From Cristatella mucedo (lineage: Eukaryota > Bryozoa > Phylactolaemata > Cristatellidae), in contig WPIO01000009.1 in NCBI GenBank assembly GCA_009760855.2, forward strand, positions 1,745,001 to 1,809,000: 64,000 bases of DNA, read 5' to 3'. The translations under genes and the position numbers were made by a program. Shown piece after piece: positions 36,151 through 52,600 of this stretch (its first letter is position 1; each line of letters opens with the position of its first letter). The notes beneath the pieces are model-generated. The model was not told where the DNA came from and ran no database searches. It worked only from the letters and a program-made list of their open reading frames with translations.

Positions 36151-38028
36151 AACTCCCCACTAGAATGCTGTTCCTCGGTTCCTGGCTGCACCTCAATGTC
36201 TGCATTTAAGCAGGTCACCAGTGATCTAGTCCTAAAGTTCGTATCTCAATCAAAAAAGACAACAAGTCCTCTGGACCCTATTCCCACTGTCCTGCTCCTA
36301 CGTTGCATTGATCTGCTGCTGCCATGCATAACTAACATCATTAATATGTCATTAGCCTCAGGTCATGTCCCAGCACCTTTCAAAAAAGCTGTAGTCAGGA
36401 CACTTCTCAAGAAAACTACACTTGACCAAGAGAACTTGAGCAACTACCGCCCAGTTTCCCTTCTACCATTCCTATCAAAGACACTCGAACGGGTCGTGGC
36501 GGACCAGCTGAACTCGCATATCGAAACCTCACACCTTGCTAGTAAGTTCCAGTCTGGCTTTAGAGATAATCACTCCACAGAGTCAGCATTGCTTCGGGTA
36601 TACAACGACCTACTTAGGAATGCAGACATGGGTAGAGTGTCTCTGCTTGTTTTGCTTGATCTTTCGGCAGCTTTTGATACCATCGATCACAAAGTTCTTC
36701 TACAGCGACTCTCATCTCGCCTGGGCATCACTGGCACTGCTCTGCAGTGGTTCAGGTCATACCTCAGTGGGAGACTCCAGAGTATTGACGTGAATGAACA
36801 AAGATCATCTGAAGTACCTCTGAAATATGGAGTACCTCAGGGCTCAGTGCTAGGTCCGGTTCTTTTCACGGTTTATACTCTGCCTCTTGCTGATATGATT
36901 GCCAAGCACAATCTAGGCTTTCACTTCTATGCGGATGACACTCAGTTGTACCTTTGCTTTGATCCCTCCCAGCCTTCGAGCACCTCAAATTCTCTAAACT
37001 CACTTGCTGCATACATTGATGACATCCGCACATGGATGGCAGCAAATTTTCTAAAACTTAACGATGATAAAACTAACTTACTAGTTATGGGCAAACCCAG
37101 TGTGATCCAGAGATTGGAAAGGCTGACTCTCAAAATTGGCTCTGCCAGCATATCTTCAGTTGAATCAGCTCGAAATCTAGGTGTCATATTCCAAAGCGAC
37201 CTCTCGTTAGACGACCATATCAGCTCCACAGTCAAATCTGCCTATTTTCAACTTCATAACATAGCTAAAATTCGGGCTTGTTTAGATAAAGATACCACGT
37301 CCAAGTTGGTCCATGCATTCGTGACATCTCGTCTCGACTTCTGCAACTCACTGCTTGCTGGCCTACCAGCATGTGCGATCAGGCGATTGCAGCTGGTGCA
37401 AAACTCTGCAGCTAGGCTTGTCTGTCGTGAGCGTCGCAGTTGCCACATTACTCCACTTCTCGCCGACCTGCACTGGCTACCAGTCAAGCAACGGATTGAC
37501 TTCAAGGTTTTATCGCTCACTTTTAGGTCCCTTCATTCTATGGCTCCAGCCTATCTCTCAGATATACTACCCCATCAGGCTGAGCATCGTACCACCCGCT
37601 TTTCGGAATCCAGCAGTCTATAAATACCTCATACAAACCTTAAATCCTTTGGAGACCGTGCATTTAGTTCGTATGCTCCCAAAGCCTGGAACTCCCTCCC
37701 GACCTGCGTCAGAACATCCCCTGACCTGACCACATTTAAAAGGAACCTAAAAACACCTATTTAGGACAGCATTTAGTGGGTCCCTGTGATTCGTCCTTCA
37801 CGTGCTTATGCGTGCTGACACTGTGCATGCAGCCACTAACCACATTTGCATGCTGACCCTGTGCATGTCACCCCTAACCATATTATTCATTTTCGTTTAT
37901 TTTTTTCAAGCATGATTTTACTTACCATTCAATGGCATTTCACTTTACAGCAAATGTAAAGCGCCTAGAGAGAGATTAAGTTCTCTGAGGGCACTTTATC
38001 AAGTGAATTCTTATTATTATTATTATTA
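36151..38028 (+). mobile_element. L2-A LINE, longest copy in the window (RT to ATT tail)
   Basis: This 1.9-kb insertion in duplication D begins just upstream of the RT domain and ends with the L2-A 3' UTR and ATT repeats. The uninterrupted target is visible at about 870-880 (gtccaacgtcacgcc). The target-site duplication is short and ambiguous (AA or AAC). The endonuclease and ORF1 regions are absent, so it is 5'-truncated. Confidence 0.92.
36196..37623 (+). pseudogene. L2-A reverse transcriptase (ORF2 fragment with premature stop)
   Basis: A 475-codon frame holds a near-complete L2-clade RT: fingers (NYRPVSLLPFLSKTLERVV, about 83-101); motif A with catalytic Asp155 (LLDLSAAFDTIDH); motif B ([10 protein letters not shown], 212-221); YADD at 245-248; and the thumb (SRLDFCNSLLAGLP, LHWLPVKQRIDFK). 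At 37621 a TAA replaces the CAA seen in other copies. Beyond it the same frame continues with the conserved C terminus (AFSSYAPKAWNSLPTC), then a 2-base loss shifts the end. It lacks the endonuclease but keeps all visible RT catalytic residues. Confidence 0.9.
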
Positions 38029-38470
38029 ACGCCGCACCTTTGCAATTGCTTCTGCTGGCAGGAATTGCCTATCACGCCCCTAAGTTCTACACACCGCATC
38101 CATTTCGTTGGCGCACGAAGCTCGTGAAATACAGGCTTTGCTCGACTATCTGTAGTGCCTTTCTTAGATATGGCTGACGCTTTGGATTTCTTCCTTCTAT
38201 ACTTTGCAATACATCCCTCAGTCGTAGTCCGTTGAGACCTCGCCACTCTGATGGCGAGGCGATACGACGCTCTAGTCTAGCACTATCAAGTCTGCCGCGG
38301 TGCGCACTGGGGGTATAAACAGCGCGGCCATAAAAGTGTTCGTACTGTCAACTGCCGATCTAAGGCCGCTAAGTAGCTGTTCAGGAAGTTTTAATTTTAA
38401 ATTTATCGCTGCCTTATTCACGGACCTCGTCCATCTTGCCAAAGCCAGTGTTCCGGATGTTTTTCCGAAG
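38029..38470 (+). repeat. Segmental duplication D, copy 2, right part
   Basis: It resumes the match to 880-1475 (ctttgcaattgcttc, ctttggatttcttcctt, agctgttcagga, cttgccaaagc). It lacks SINE-A, so the junction near 38210-38216 is the empty site for the insertion at 1069-1200. Confidence 0.8.
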
Positions 38471-38659
38471 TTCAAGCGACTCATTCGACGTACTTTGAGC
38501 GGCTCGCGAAACCGTCGGGAAACCACTTCAGAAAGCTGATTGAGCGAAGAATGGACGTACTGCAAAATATCGATTATCGCGCAGAGATTCATAGCAAGGT
38601 CAATTTTGGATTATCCCTCCTGTCGATCTCGTTCCATCGTCGACTGGCCGTGCGTCTTG

Positions 38660-39310
38660 CGACTTGAGCACCATTCATAGCACTGTAGGCGAGGGCATTA
38701 TCCATGCGTAGTGCCACGTCCAACACGAGTCCGTTAGCTCACCGCTCAAACGAAAGAGCCGGGCACGCGTCCGCAGGAAGACACGGTTTTATGACCGCTC
38801 AGCCTTCACTGGCTGGGCTAGCGGCTCAACGCGTGCAACGTGCAAGATGCCGCGCTGGTTTGGCCCAGTGGTTAAGGTGCTCGCCCTGATCAAGGGCTGA
38901 GCTAGGTCGTGGGCTCGAGCCCGGTGGAAAATGTGAAGCGCCCGAATACAGATTAAATTCTCTTAGGGCGCTATACAAATGAATTATAGTTGTATTATAT
39001 AAGCCGGCCATATGCCAAAGATAACGACACCGCACTCAATATGCTGATGCAGCGCTAGCAGAGTACAGACCGTCGTTATTCCAAGAGAGCGACTGCGCTC
39101 GGGTACCATGCCTTAAATAGTGGCCAGGTCGTGTAAGTCATACGACAATCTCGTTCATGCGAAATCCTAAATTTTGCTGCTCATAATCCTCAGCTTATCG
39201 TGGCCATCTCACAAGCGGCTCTCTCAGTTTAAACTCGATAGCTAACGTCGCGGTTCGTAATCGTGGTTTAGCCGTCAAGGCTATCGTTCATAATCGCTGC
39301 GCAAGAGCGA
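38660..39310 (+). repeat. Segmental duplication E, copy 2
   Basis: Outside the SINE-B insertion it aligns with 24880-25450 in the same order of landmarks (atgccaaagataac, ccaagagagcgactgcgc, gctgctcataatcc, cacaagcggctct). Confidence 0.6.
38857..38999 (+). mobile_element. SINE-B copy 1 (tRNA-like head, L2-like tail)
   Basis: The head tggcccagtgg fits the Pol III A box, and the B-box region is gggctcgagccc. The tail (gaagcgcccgaatacagatt...ggcgctatacaaatgaatta) resembles the 3' end of L2-A (gcgcctagagagagatt...gggcgctttatcaagtgcat). It is inserted in duplication E relative to copy 1 (24960-25000). Other copies are at 54541-54670 and 60170-60305. Confidence 0.8.
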
Positions 39311-39562
39311 AGTGCCGCTCGCGCGCGCGCGCGTGAGCTCGAAGATTAAACTGGCGCCGCAGCCCGAGAGCCGCCGACTCCGAAGGTCTCTCGCTGTGGC
39401 TCTAGCGCCGCCCGGTAGGCCTCAGGTCGCAGGCGGCGAGCGCGGGATCGGCGCGCTGGTTGCTTCTTCGAGTCAAGCGTTTCCGTCATCGCTTGCTGCC
39501 ATCGAAGCGCAGCTTAAACTTGCGCGTCTACTAGACCGCAGCAGATTGCAGTAATGATTGTG

Positions 39563-39690
39563 ATAATAATAATAATAATAATACACTTGATAAAGCCCCC
39601 TTAGAGAGCTCAATCTCTTTCTAGGCGCTTTACATTTGCTGCAAAGGAAACACGGTAGAATGATGAGTGGTATCATGCTTGATATGCGCG
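39563..39690 (-). mobile_element. L2-A LINE 3' tail fragment
   Basis: AAT repeats, then 'cacttgataaagccccctta', 'tctttctaggcgctttacat' and 'atcatgcttgatatg' match the L2-A 3' end; the element stops after about 125 bases. Confidence 0.8.
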
Positions 39691-39796
39691 TACTGGCAAG
39701 AGCGTCAATCTATCGATCGGCCGAGCGGGCTCCGAGGAAGAGCCCCTTTGCTTTGATGGCGCAGCTTCGCCATCACCGCCGCAGCCGGCGGAGGGA

Positions 39797-39887
<91 letters not shown>
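39797..39887. repeat. (CGG)n microsatellite, about 30 repeats
   Basis: An uninterrupted CGG/GGC run of 91 bases. The poly-Arg (plus) and poly-Pro (minus) frames it opens are not supported as genes. Confidence 0.97.
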
Positions 39888-39889
<2 letters not shown>

Positions 39890-40530
39890 GGCTCGTACCT
39901 CGGCCAGCAGCAGATTCACGCGGAATCGTTTGACTGCAGGTGCGATTAAATCCTTGCTTTTGAGATGGCGACGCCGCTGTTTTGAGATGGGAGCAAAAAA
40001 AGCCCAAGTGCAATTCTCGCTGTACTGGCTGTTTTCAAGGAGAATGCCGTGACTCTCTCGGGCAGAGGCGCGGCCGGCGGCGGCATGCGGCTTGCTGAAG
40101 CTTCGGCTTGCTCGAGCATTGCTCCAGTCTCATTTCATGCGATTTCACGCCTGCTACAGCGACTGTGCTACCTCAATGCAGCATAGCCACGCCGTTTGCG
40201 TCCGGCGGCACGCATCGCGCGTCGATACGGTTCGGGCTTGTGAGGGCCGCATTAAATGAACAACCGTTCTAGCGCTCGGCGCTTAAGACGTCAGAAGCAG
40301 CAGCCTGAGAAAGTCAATGGGTGGAGCAGGATTGGTCCGGTTGAAACGTGCTGCCTTTTAGTATTCTCTCAGCGGTGAGCTTGTTGCGTTCGCGGTCCGT
40401 CGCTGGATATCGGGTTCTGTATTTTTTTCAGGATGGTAAAATGCGTTCGCAGGTGCATTACCTGAAACGGGTAAAAGAAATTGTAGTTCGTTTAAGAGCC
40501 TGACTTGTACAGCGGCAGAAGAGCCCAAAC

Positions 40531-40649
40531 GTCTATCACCACCGCTTGCAATTGGTAATACAAAATCTCGCCGTCTGCCAGATTCGAACCTACGACCGCG
40601 GTCGTGAAGAGCGAGCACCTTCCCTCCTAACCTGTCACGGCTCATAGCT
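40531..40649 (-). mobile_element. SINE-A copy 3
   Basis: The reverse complement reads gagccgtgacagg, 'aaggtgctcgctcttcacga', 'taggttcgaatc' and 'gcaagcggtggtgatag'. The 3' third found in copies 4 and 5 is missing. Confidence 0.7.
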
Positions 40650-44248
<3,599 letters not shown>

Positions 44249-45090
44249 GCCTACTTGCTAGTCTTGGCTGCTCGTTCCGTTCCTAGGGGTTTTCTTCACT
44301 CACGCTGAAGCCTTCACCTTGTTTTGCTTTTCCTGGTCCCTTGCCAAGCCAAACCAAGAAGTCTATCATCCGCACCTTGTACTTACCTGTACCTTACCTG
44401 TACTTGTACATACCTGTGTTCTTAGACTCTGTCCTACTCGTGCTCTCTTCGTTGCCAGGCGTTTGTGGTTTCGTTTAATTGACGATACAGCCCCTGATCG
44501 TTGTACTAGTGGGCTGCGACACTCGACGCGGTATGCGGTCGAGGCGTACTATTGGCGATTGTTGCGACAAGGGAGATTCCGGTGGGCGAGAGGCAGTCGA
44601 CCTGAATATTTCCCAGAAGATTTTTCATTCGGACGCCCTGAAATCGCTGGCTACAGTTCGTCAAAATTTGGAAGAGAACTTCACTGAAGTTTGATGTTTT
44701 TTATCTTATTGAAGAAACGATTGGGAAAAACGTTTTGTAGAAATGAAGTCAGAGGAAAGTTACAGATTTGTTTTGCTTCTTTGGGTTAATTTTATAATTA
44801 AATTTGGTTATAAAATACTTTTTGAATAAAATAACGCTGAAACATTGCCTACAAGCAATCTCGGTTACAAGCAACTTTTTACACTGGATTTTTGGGTTGC
44901 TTAAAACCGAGGTCGACTGTACAAGTATTCTCCATAGGGTATCCAGGGGCTGCCGCGAAGGGATGGGTAGTCGAACAAGACGCTATCTAAGTCTCGCTAC
45001 CTACATGCATCATAAATTTGCACTCATATAGCTTTCTCTAGCTAGAGGTTTCGTTGCGATAAGATTGCTCCATAGACATTACTGCCTGTA

Positions 45091-45123
45091 CTGAGACTGA
45101 GACACAGAGAGAGACAGAGAGAC

Positions 45124-45154
<31 letters not shown>

Positions 45155-45221
45155 TACAGAGAGACAGGGAGACAGAGAGAGGGAGAGAGAGAGAGAAAGA
45201 AAGAGAGAGAGAGAGCGAGAT
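45091..45221. repeat. GA/GACA-rich purine repeat
   Basis: About 130 bases of GAGA and GACA units ending 190 bases upstream of the TBCB start codon. It is the opposite-strand counterpart of the CT tract about 850 bases to its left. Confidence 0.9.
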
Positions 45222-45413
45222 AAATTCTACATAAATTTGCTTTCTATAAAAAAAAAATTTGACGTATCACTGTTTTGGTAGAGCTATTAGACAGCTTTGA
45301 CGCTAACTCTTCGATGGTCAACGCGAGGGCAGGTAGGTGGAACCAGATCCACTTGAGCTTTTCCCTACAGCGACTCCAGTCTCACCATAGCGTCGTGGGC
45401 ACCGGCTTTCACG

Positions 45414-45533
45414 ATGGGTGAGCAGTTTCAAGTAATCACTCAGGACTATGTAACGGTATGCGTTACCAGTGTCGCCAACGAAATGGGATCGGAGAAGAAG
45501 TTCCCGAAAAGCCTGCAGATATTTGCATTGAAG
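45414..45533 (+). CDS. TBCB: TBCB exon 1
   Basis: Forty codons from ATG (context cacgATGG), starting MGEQFQVITQDYVTVCVTS and ending SLQIFALK. This is the first beta-hairpin and the start of the helix of the ubiquitin-like domain, of the length usual for TBCB. The exon must end in phase 0 after AAG at 45533 to join exon 2 in frame, which makes the donor AAG|gcatgt, a GC donor. The nearby GT (45538) would shift the frame and give a stop soon after in exon 2. Confidence 0.85.
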
Positions 45534-48500
45534 GCATGTACGGAGACGCTGAGCGGTCCCAATTGCCCTGACTTATGACTCATTCAATTACCGTTTTGAG
45601 GCTGCGGTATGCTAATTACTGCTGCTTTCATTAACTAAAAAAGATCTCCATTGCTTCCCTTTCGCTAGTGCCTTATTCTTTGTTCGTCTGTGTTTAATTC
45701 ACGCTGCGATCAAACTGTTTTTCCCTATGTTCTGCGTTAAGACCTTGCTTCTGGAATACGGGTCGTTCTGCCTCGGCCGGTTTCCCCTCTGAGTGTGTGC
45801 TGTCTCTGGCAAATTTATTGTTAGAAGCTTGCTTATTTTTCTATTCTTTCTTTAGTTTTAATTGACAGTTTACAAACTGCCTTTGAGCAGGCGAGAGAAG
45901 TGGCTGCGATTTCATTTTGCGACCTCATTGCGGCCAGCGATAACCACCAACAGATCTAGGATCGAAATGCTAGCGTGCTGTCTACTTTTCTCCAGTATTT
46001 CACTCCGTGTTGAAAGCTCTCAACAGAGTTTCACCAAGCCCCTTTCAGACATTAGCCGCGACATTCGTCGGCACATCTACCCGGTTATATGGCAAAATAG
46101 CAGCCATTTACATTGAATGTAATGGACCTTCATTACTAATACTTTGTGCATGCACGTCTGTTTTAAGTAGAGCATCAGCGTACTGGAGATTTGCTAACAT
46201 GATAGGTAATTATGGCTCGTTTACAGCATAGCAGTGTTCGTAGCAGCAGACTGCCTTGCTTCCTTCACGTTCGCTGTGCTTGCCGTAAGCATTCAAAAAT
46301 TAGCCATGTATTCACCGTAGGCTAGAAAACATACCAGTATTCTGCATTTGTGTATTCCTTGGGACACAACTAAACCGTAGTCAGGATGAAGCCAATAAGG
46401 ACCAACGCCTTGACCTTGCAAGAAGCATCCAGTCAGTTGTAGCTTGTGGTACTGCATGGTGGCTTGTTGCCCTAAATGCCTTTTCATGACATGCCCCTTT
46501 CACTGGTCCAGATTGGCCAAGTTCGTTGGCCCCTCTTCCCGTGCCTGTTGCATTCAGCCATTCCTTCCCTGGGAACCCCGAATAAGCTTGTTTCACTGGT
46601 ACATGTCCCTGTAGCAGTCGGCCTTTTGCCATGCTGACACTGCCTTATACACTAAGAATGTATGACATAGCCTTGACTATGACTGTTTGCTCTTGGGCCA
46701 TGGAACAGGCGTAGGTCGTAGTTTGGAAGGCAGACTTACTTGGAGAGACCGGCTCTTACCTAGATGTGCTGTAGCATCTGGTATTCCTAAAGGTTCCTTG
46801 CTGTTCCTGTAGATATATATACTATATCTATTGGCAAGGTAGTTCGAATGCGCGTCATCCTGCATTGGTCGCCTAAGCGCAGATGAGTGCCTTGTTTACT
46901 TTTCCGAGCATTGCAGCATCTGGCGGAAATCCGTTTGGAAAATGGTTCCGGGATGTCCTCGGAAGTTCATAGGCTGGGGTAATGGTAAATTGAACATGAG
47001 TGTTCACGACTTTCTAGTCAGCATTGGAGATTCTGCAACTGTCTTTGCAGAGTCGTTTTGAAGATGAGTCATTTTCCACTCCTAGCATTCGACCACAATG
47101 ATGGTAACCAAACCTCTCGATGATCGTAAATCTTCACACTATTGCCGCTCTCCTCGTATCGTGTGAGTTTTCTGTGTCTCTTTTGACGAGTTATGTGTGT
47201 GTATAGAGATACAATTGTCGGTGGGCCTTCTAATATTAAAGGTCAGCTGAAACATCTTGAATTTATAAAGCAGCAGAAGCTCTTTGGCTGCCATCACTCG
47301 TGGTTGCAGAATACAGCTAGCTACATTGGAGGAAGCTTAAAATCTATGGTAAACTCCCTGAAGTGCTCTTGAAGTGATCTCGTTGGTCAGTAGAAAGCCA
47401 TTGAAAGACCTGTAGGATCAGGTTGAAATATGCAGGTAGATTTGGTGCTGCTTAGTTCACGAATCTGCAATTGTTTCATTGGGGTTTTTGGGCCGGCCCC
47501 TAGAAACAAATTAGAGAAACCCTAATCGAAGAGAACTAAATTCTTTTAAGCACTATACGTATGCAATGTAGTATTGGTCAGTGCTCGTGTCGGTGGTTTC
47601 TGCTAACGTGCACTGTCTCAGCGCTTAGGTACACTAAGGGTAATTCACACGGGTGGACCAAAAGCTGTGAGGTGTATTTAAAGCTTTGGTAAGTCAAGGG
47701 GTTTCGTGACCTCAGTTGGGCGTGAGTTCCGTCAGTTGGGAGCATAGGAACCAAAGGATTGGTCTCCAAAGGATTAGAGTCTGGTTAGAGGGCCTGCTTA
47801 AAGACTTTAGTCAAAAGAGCAGGTGATATTATGCCTAGCCTGATTAGGAAGCAGTTAGGGATGGGTAGGCCGGAGCAATAGCATGAAGGGACTTAAAAGT
47901 GAATGATATAACCTTGAAGTCGATCTCCTGTATGATGGGGAGCTAGCCCAGGTTTGTGAGAAGTCGTACAATGTGGCTGTTGTGACGTTCACAGCATGCA
48001 AGCCTAGCTGCAGAACTCTGCACATACTCTTAGTGTCTTAGTGCACAGGCAGGAAGACGTGCGAATAGTGAGTTACTGAAGGCGAGATAGGATGTCACAA
48101 TTGCATGAACAAATTTTACTGTAGTATCCTCGTGTTAGCAGACAGGAATTTCTGTAATGGTACAGTCATGGATCTATCCACATGGTCCCTAGTAGAAGCA
48201 ATGTGCAATGGAGCCGAAAGACCGTAGTGTGGGCCTGATTCCTAGTTGGGCAGCTTTTGAAACATTGTTGTGGGTTCTTATGTCTGAATGAAATCTCAGA
48301 CAAATTCCAAAAGGCAAACTTTTTTCCATTAAGAGCATTGCGACAGATGCGAAAGTTCGGCCTACATATAACCGCCTCCACTTGCAGTAGCGTAATCTCA
48401 CGAGTCCTACTTGCCAAGTTATCCGTTCTTTGCCTGCTCACTGATATATGACCTAAATATGTTCAAGTTCAGCGTCACACATTCCGATCCAAGAGGCTAG

Positions 48501-49608
48501 ATGCCTTACCAAGACTAAAAATGTAACGGATTCAAAAATGAACAAATTCGTGAGCCCAGTGGGCATGAATGTAACTGTGAACCCCTACCAAAGCCGGCTC
48601 TGTATGTAAGGTGCCCAGAAGCAAGATAATAATAATAATAATAACAATAATAATAATAATAATAATACACTTGGTAAGGCACCGTCAGAGAACTCAATCT
48701 TTTTCTAGGTGCTTTACATTTGCTGCAAAGAGAAAAGCGATTGAATGGTGAATAATATCATGCTTGATAAACAACATGAATAACATGGTTAAGGGTGACA
48801 TGCACAGGGTCAGCATGCAAATGTGGTTAGTGGCAGCATGCACAGTGTCAGCATGCATAAGCACAGGAAGGGCTAATCACAGGGACCCACTAAATGCTGT
48901 CTTAAAGAGGTGTGTTTTTAAGCTCTTTTTAAATGATCTTACTGTTGCTTCTTTGTGAGTTAATGTTTTCTTATAGAATGTTTTCAATTTTCTGGCTCAC
49001 TTGATTGATCGCATTTTCTCACGTTAAATAAGAAAATTCTCACCACTCGTTGGAGCCGGTATTGTTCCAGTTGCACTTTAGTCAGTAACTACACGACCCA
49101 TATTGAAATAAGAAAACTCACCACTCGTCGGAACCGGTATTGTTCCAGTTGCACTTTAGTCGATAACTACACGACCCATATTGAAAAAGCTTCCTTGGCC
49201 AACACATATGCTGCTTGATAACCAGTATATCTTCTCCCGTTTATAGAAGTATCCTGAGAGAGAATTTAATCACATTGAATATCTGTTTTGCACGTGTACG
49301 TGAGTGCAATATTTTAATAAAAAATTCACCGTACAAAGCCTGTCAAACTGAGGTTGCATCACCAGTGATATCAGTTTATGCGATTTGACGGGCTATGGAA
49401 GAGAATGAATTGCGTAATTTGTTAATTAAAAATCATACCAAAATAGTCGGCAGCTTAAGTAAATGCTGGGTGTAATGGTAGTTCTGCCAACCAAGGAGCC
49501 TACCGAGAATTCACAAGAAGTATATACTGTGTGTGTTCGCATGCGCATGCCTGTGTGTACACCTGCGCTTACATGTTTGTGTGTATGCGTGTGCGCTTGT
49601 GTGTGTGT

Positions 49609-49673
<65 letters not shown>

Positions 49674-52600
49674 TGTGTCTGTGTCTGTGTGAGTATCTGT
49701 AGCTGTATTAAGTAATTATATTAACCCTACATTTATGCAAGGCTTTGAAATCCCAACATGATCACGGGAACGCTGGCACTCATCATTTTACTAGATAGCA
49801 TAAGTACTGTGCGAGTTTATCAAACCGAACAATTGCTCAGATTTGAGCATCGACTGTTTGCGACTGATCCTGACCTCTTGAGTAAGCACGTGCTCTAAGA
49901 AGGTCTTTCACTGATCAACTGCTATGGACCTCACTATGCTGTCCAAATCGTGGCTTTTGCATTCAGAAAGGGCAGTTGCAACAACAGGATCTTGGTTCGC
50001 TCAGAGTTCTCTCTCTAGAGAGTGCCTGTAGCCCTTAAGAGCCTTTTACTCGACGGCACTAAAAACTTCCCAACCCAATTTAATAATGTGCTTCTAGTCA
50101 TCATCGAGGAAGCATTTGATACTACTGCTGCAGCTATAGTTTGAATTTGCCCTTGGAATAGCAAGTTTCGATATGTGGTCCAGTTGCTTCAAGCTCTATT
50201 TGATCTCCAGTGTAGCGGCAAGTCATGTCCGATATTTTTAAGAATCATGAATGACTGGCTTTCATGTTACTTGCTAGTCCTGTTAAATGGCTTGCATGGG
50301 TCATGCTGTAACTCATAACTCGAGGATGTGATAGTCTAGCTGTCGCCACCAGCCATCTCAAGTCGGTAGTGGATGAATCTCAAGCCTGCATCTGCACTGC
50401 TTTAGGATTGATTACCAGGTCAGTCCAGTCTGAAAACTGTCGGTTGTCGTGACTAGCATGAAAATGGGCCTTTACAGGTCAGTATGTGTACTCTGGGACT
50501 TGGCCGTGCACCCAAATAGTGGTGTTAGAACAGCACCGTGACAAAATATGATCAGAAAAGTTACCAAACAAAAACAAGCAGTAAAACTCGAAACTTCTGC
50601 ATGAAGTGCATTAAATACTGTTCTGCCACAGCCAAACTCAAAAGGTTATTGGCAAATGTTTCGTTTAAGGCTTGGGCTGTCATCTCCTCTTTCAGTCCCA
50701 ACTCTGTACTTTTGACGAGAGTTGCGACTTGTGAAGGGAGTGTTTTGTGTTAAGCAGCTCCCCAGACAACCCTCGAGCTTATTTGGGTACTGTTGCTGTC
50801 TGTTACTCATTAGCAGCAGGGTTAGTAAGTGTCATGGCATATCTGTCTTGCTACTAGGCCCCGTAATAGTTGCAGTGGGGCTCGTTCAGAGTTGTCTTCA
50901 ATTGCACCATTGATCTTCATCTTCATCGCTTAGATTTACTTAGGAGTCACACCATAGCACCACTGGCAAAGTGTATCCTTGCCTATGAATAAAATCGTAA
51001 GACTTACCTTTCAATCCTACAGGCGGCTCAAAAATGCTATGGGTTTGGCACGACGTTTCTTACCCACAGCTGCCAGTGAATCAAACAGGCATCTATAAAG
51101 TGAATTAAGCAGCTACCCGTGGATTGAATCAAACAGTCATCTATAGATATCTGTAGAGTAAGTTTTTTTAAGATTTTGTTTTTTGATTAGCCAAAGGCAC
51201 AATTCTGCACTCTGGCATCGGGAGTGAATTTTCAGCTTGTTGACATACTTGTCATTCGTAGCCTCAAGGATGTAGCAGCTCTGTTCTACATCCCTCACAA
51301 GAGAGCTTATAGCAATTATTGCAATTTCATTTGCCATGGGCTCCGAAGGCATATAAGATATCGAGCAGGCACTTGGAACGCCATTTGTAAGGACCTACGG
51401 TTTATGATTACCCGGTTTCTAGTAGGTTGGTGCATTTTGTATAGTTATGTAGTTTTGTTCCAGCCGGAAAAACACAGTTTGAAGTATTGCTCTACTCTGG
51501 CTGGTTTGATGGTTTGTAAGGTGCTACCAATCAGCTATGTGCAGGCAATTAATTAGTGGTACACTTTTCAGCCTGTGGTGAAGGGCCTTTAATGTGAATT
51601 AATTCTCTTGGGGGTGCTATAAAAATGCCTCATTATATTTTATGATTGTTATTATTGTAAGAAGCTTGCATTGCATGCCCCAGACAAGAAACATAAGTGC
51701 ACTTTTGCAGTATGCAGGTTATCCGGAAGCTTAAGGCATTGCTGATGCATGCTCGAATTGGATTGGGATGTGCACCAGTGGAATGCCAAGCCCTTATGAC
51801 ATTAGGCTTCCCTGACGTCATAGTGCATGTCTTGTGTGCTACCGAGAGTCGTGGCTTGGCATACTTCTCATCAGCATCATCTGAGTAAGTGCAGTTGTGA
51901 GCTTCATCCCTGCATTCGCAATTGACACTACAGTGTTTGCTTGAGGGACACCAGCCATAGTAGACCTGCCTCCCTGGACTAGTTAGTCTCCATTGATTTT
52001 ATTCTGGCCTCAGAAGCCAGAGCAGCTTATTATCTACTTGGGACCAGATGCGATGCCTCCACATTGCTTTTTGCTGTTCTGTTAGTAAACCCCCGGTCTT
52101 CAGGCTTGAGCTACTTTATCCTTGTAAAGCTTGAGGAGATTGCCCGACATCCAAATCCTATTAGCAGCCGAGCACCATACAGATAGGGAGGGGTCAGTAT
52201 TCCCTTGCCCGTGGACCCATCTGAAAGCACATTCTGGGTGATATGCGATTAAGCAAGTCCTTTCATCCTAATTATTTGCTGATTCTGGCAAGGTCAATGT
52301 CTAGCCCCTTGGCTTAATCTTGACTGTGTTCCTGCCGAGCACTACCAAGCCTTCTTAGTAGTGCTGACTTTCTGCCGAAAAAAAGACACGGTACATGCAG
52401 GTATCGACGACTAACAAGTTACTTTAGACTTTAGTTAGCATTGAGCCCAGTCAGAGACACGCGGTGCAGCAGCAGAGCAGCAATTGATGGCCAGTGCTGT
52501 GGAAAGTGGTCCAAGCTCAAGCCACACAAGTGCCATCATGTTGCTAGCATTGTTGTTTCAGAAAATCTTTTGTGATTCTGCAGCAGAAATGGCTCCATGG

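Noticed and set aside
39636-40052. 138-codon poly-Arg frame and the opposite poly-Pro frame
   Set aside because: Both are translations of the CGG repeat, with no supporting gene structure.
49463-49715. Cys-Val-rich frames resembling a cysteine-rich peptide
   Set aside because: They come from the GT microsatellite; no signal peptide or cysteine framework.
51712-51882. Exon-like segment between a gcag acceptor and a gtaagtg donor
   Set aside because: It lies inside TBCB intron 1, does not fit the TBCB protein, and matches no family I recognise. Transcript data would be needed.
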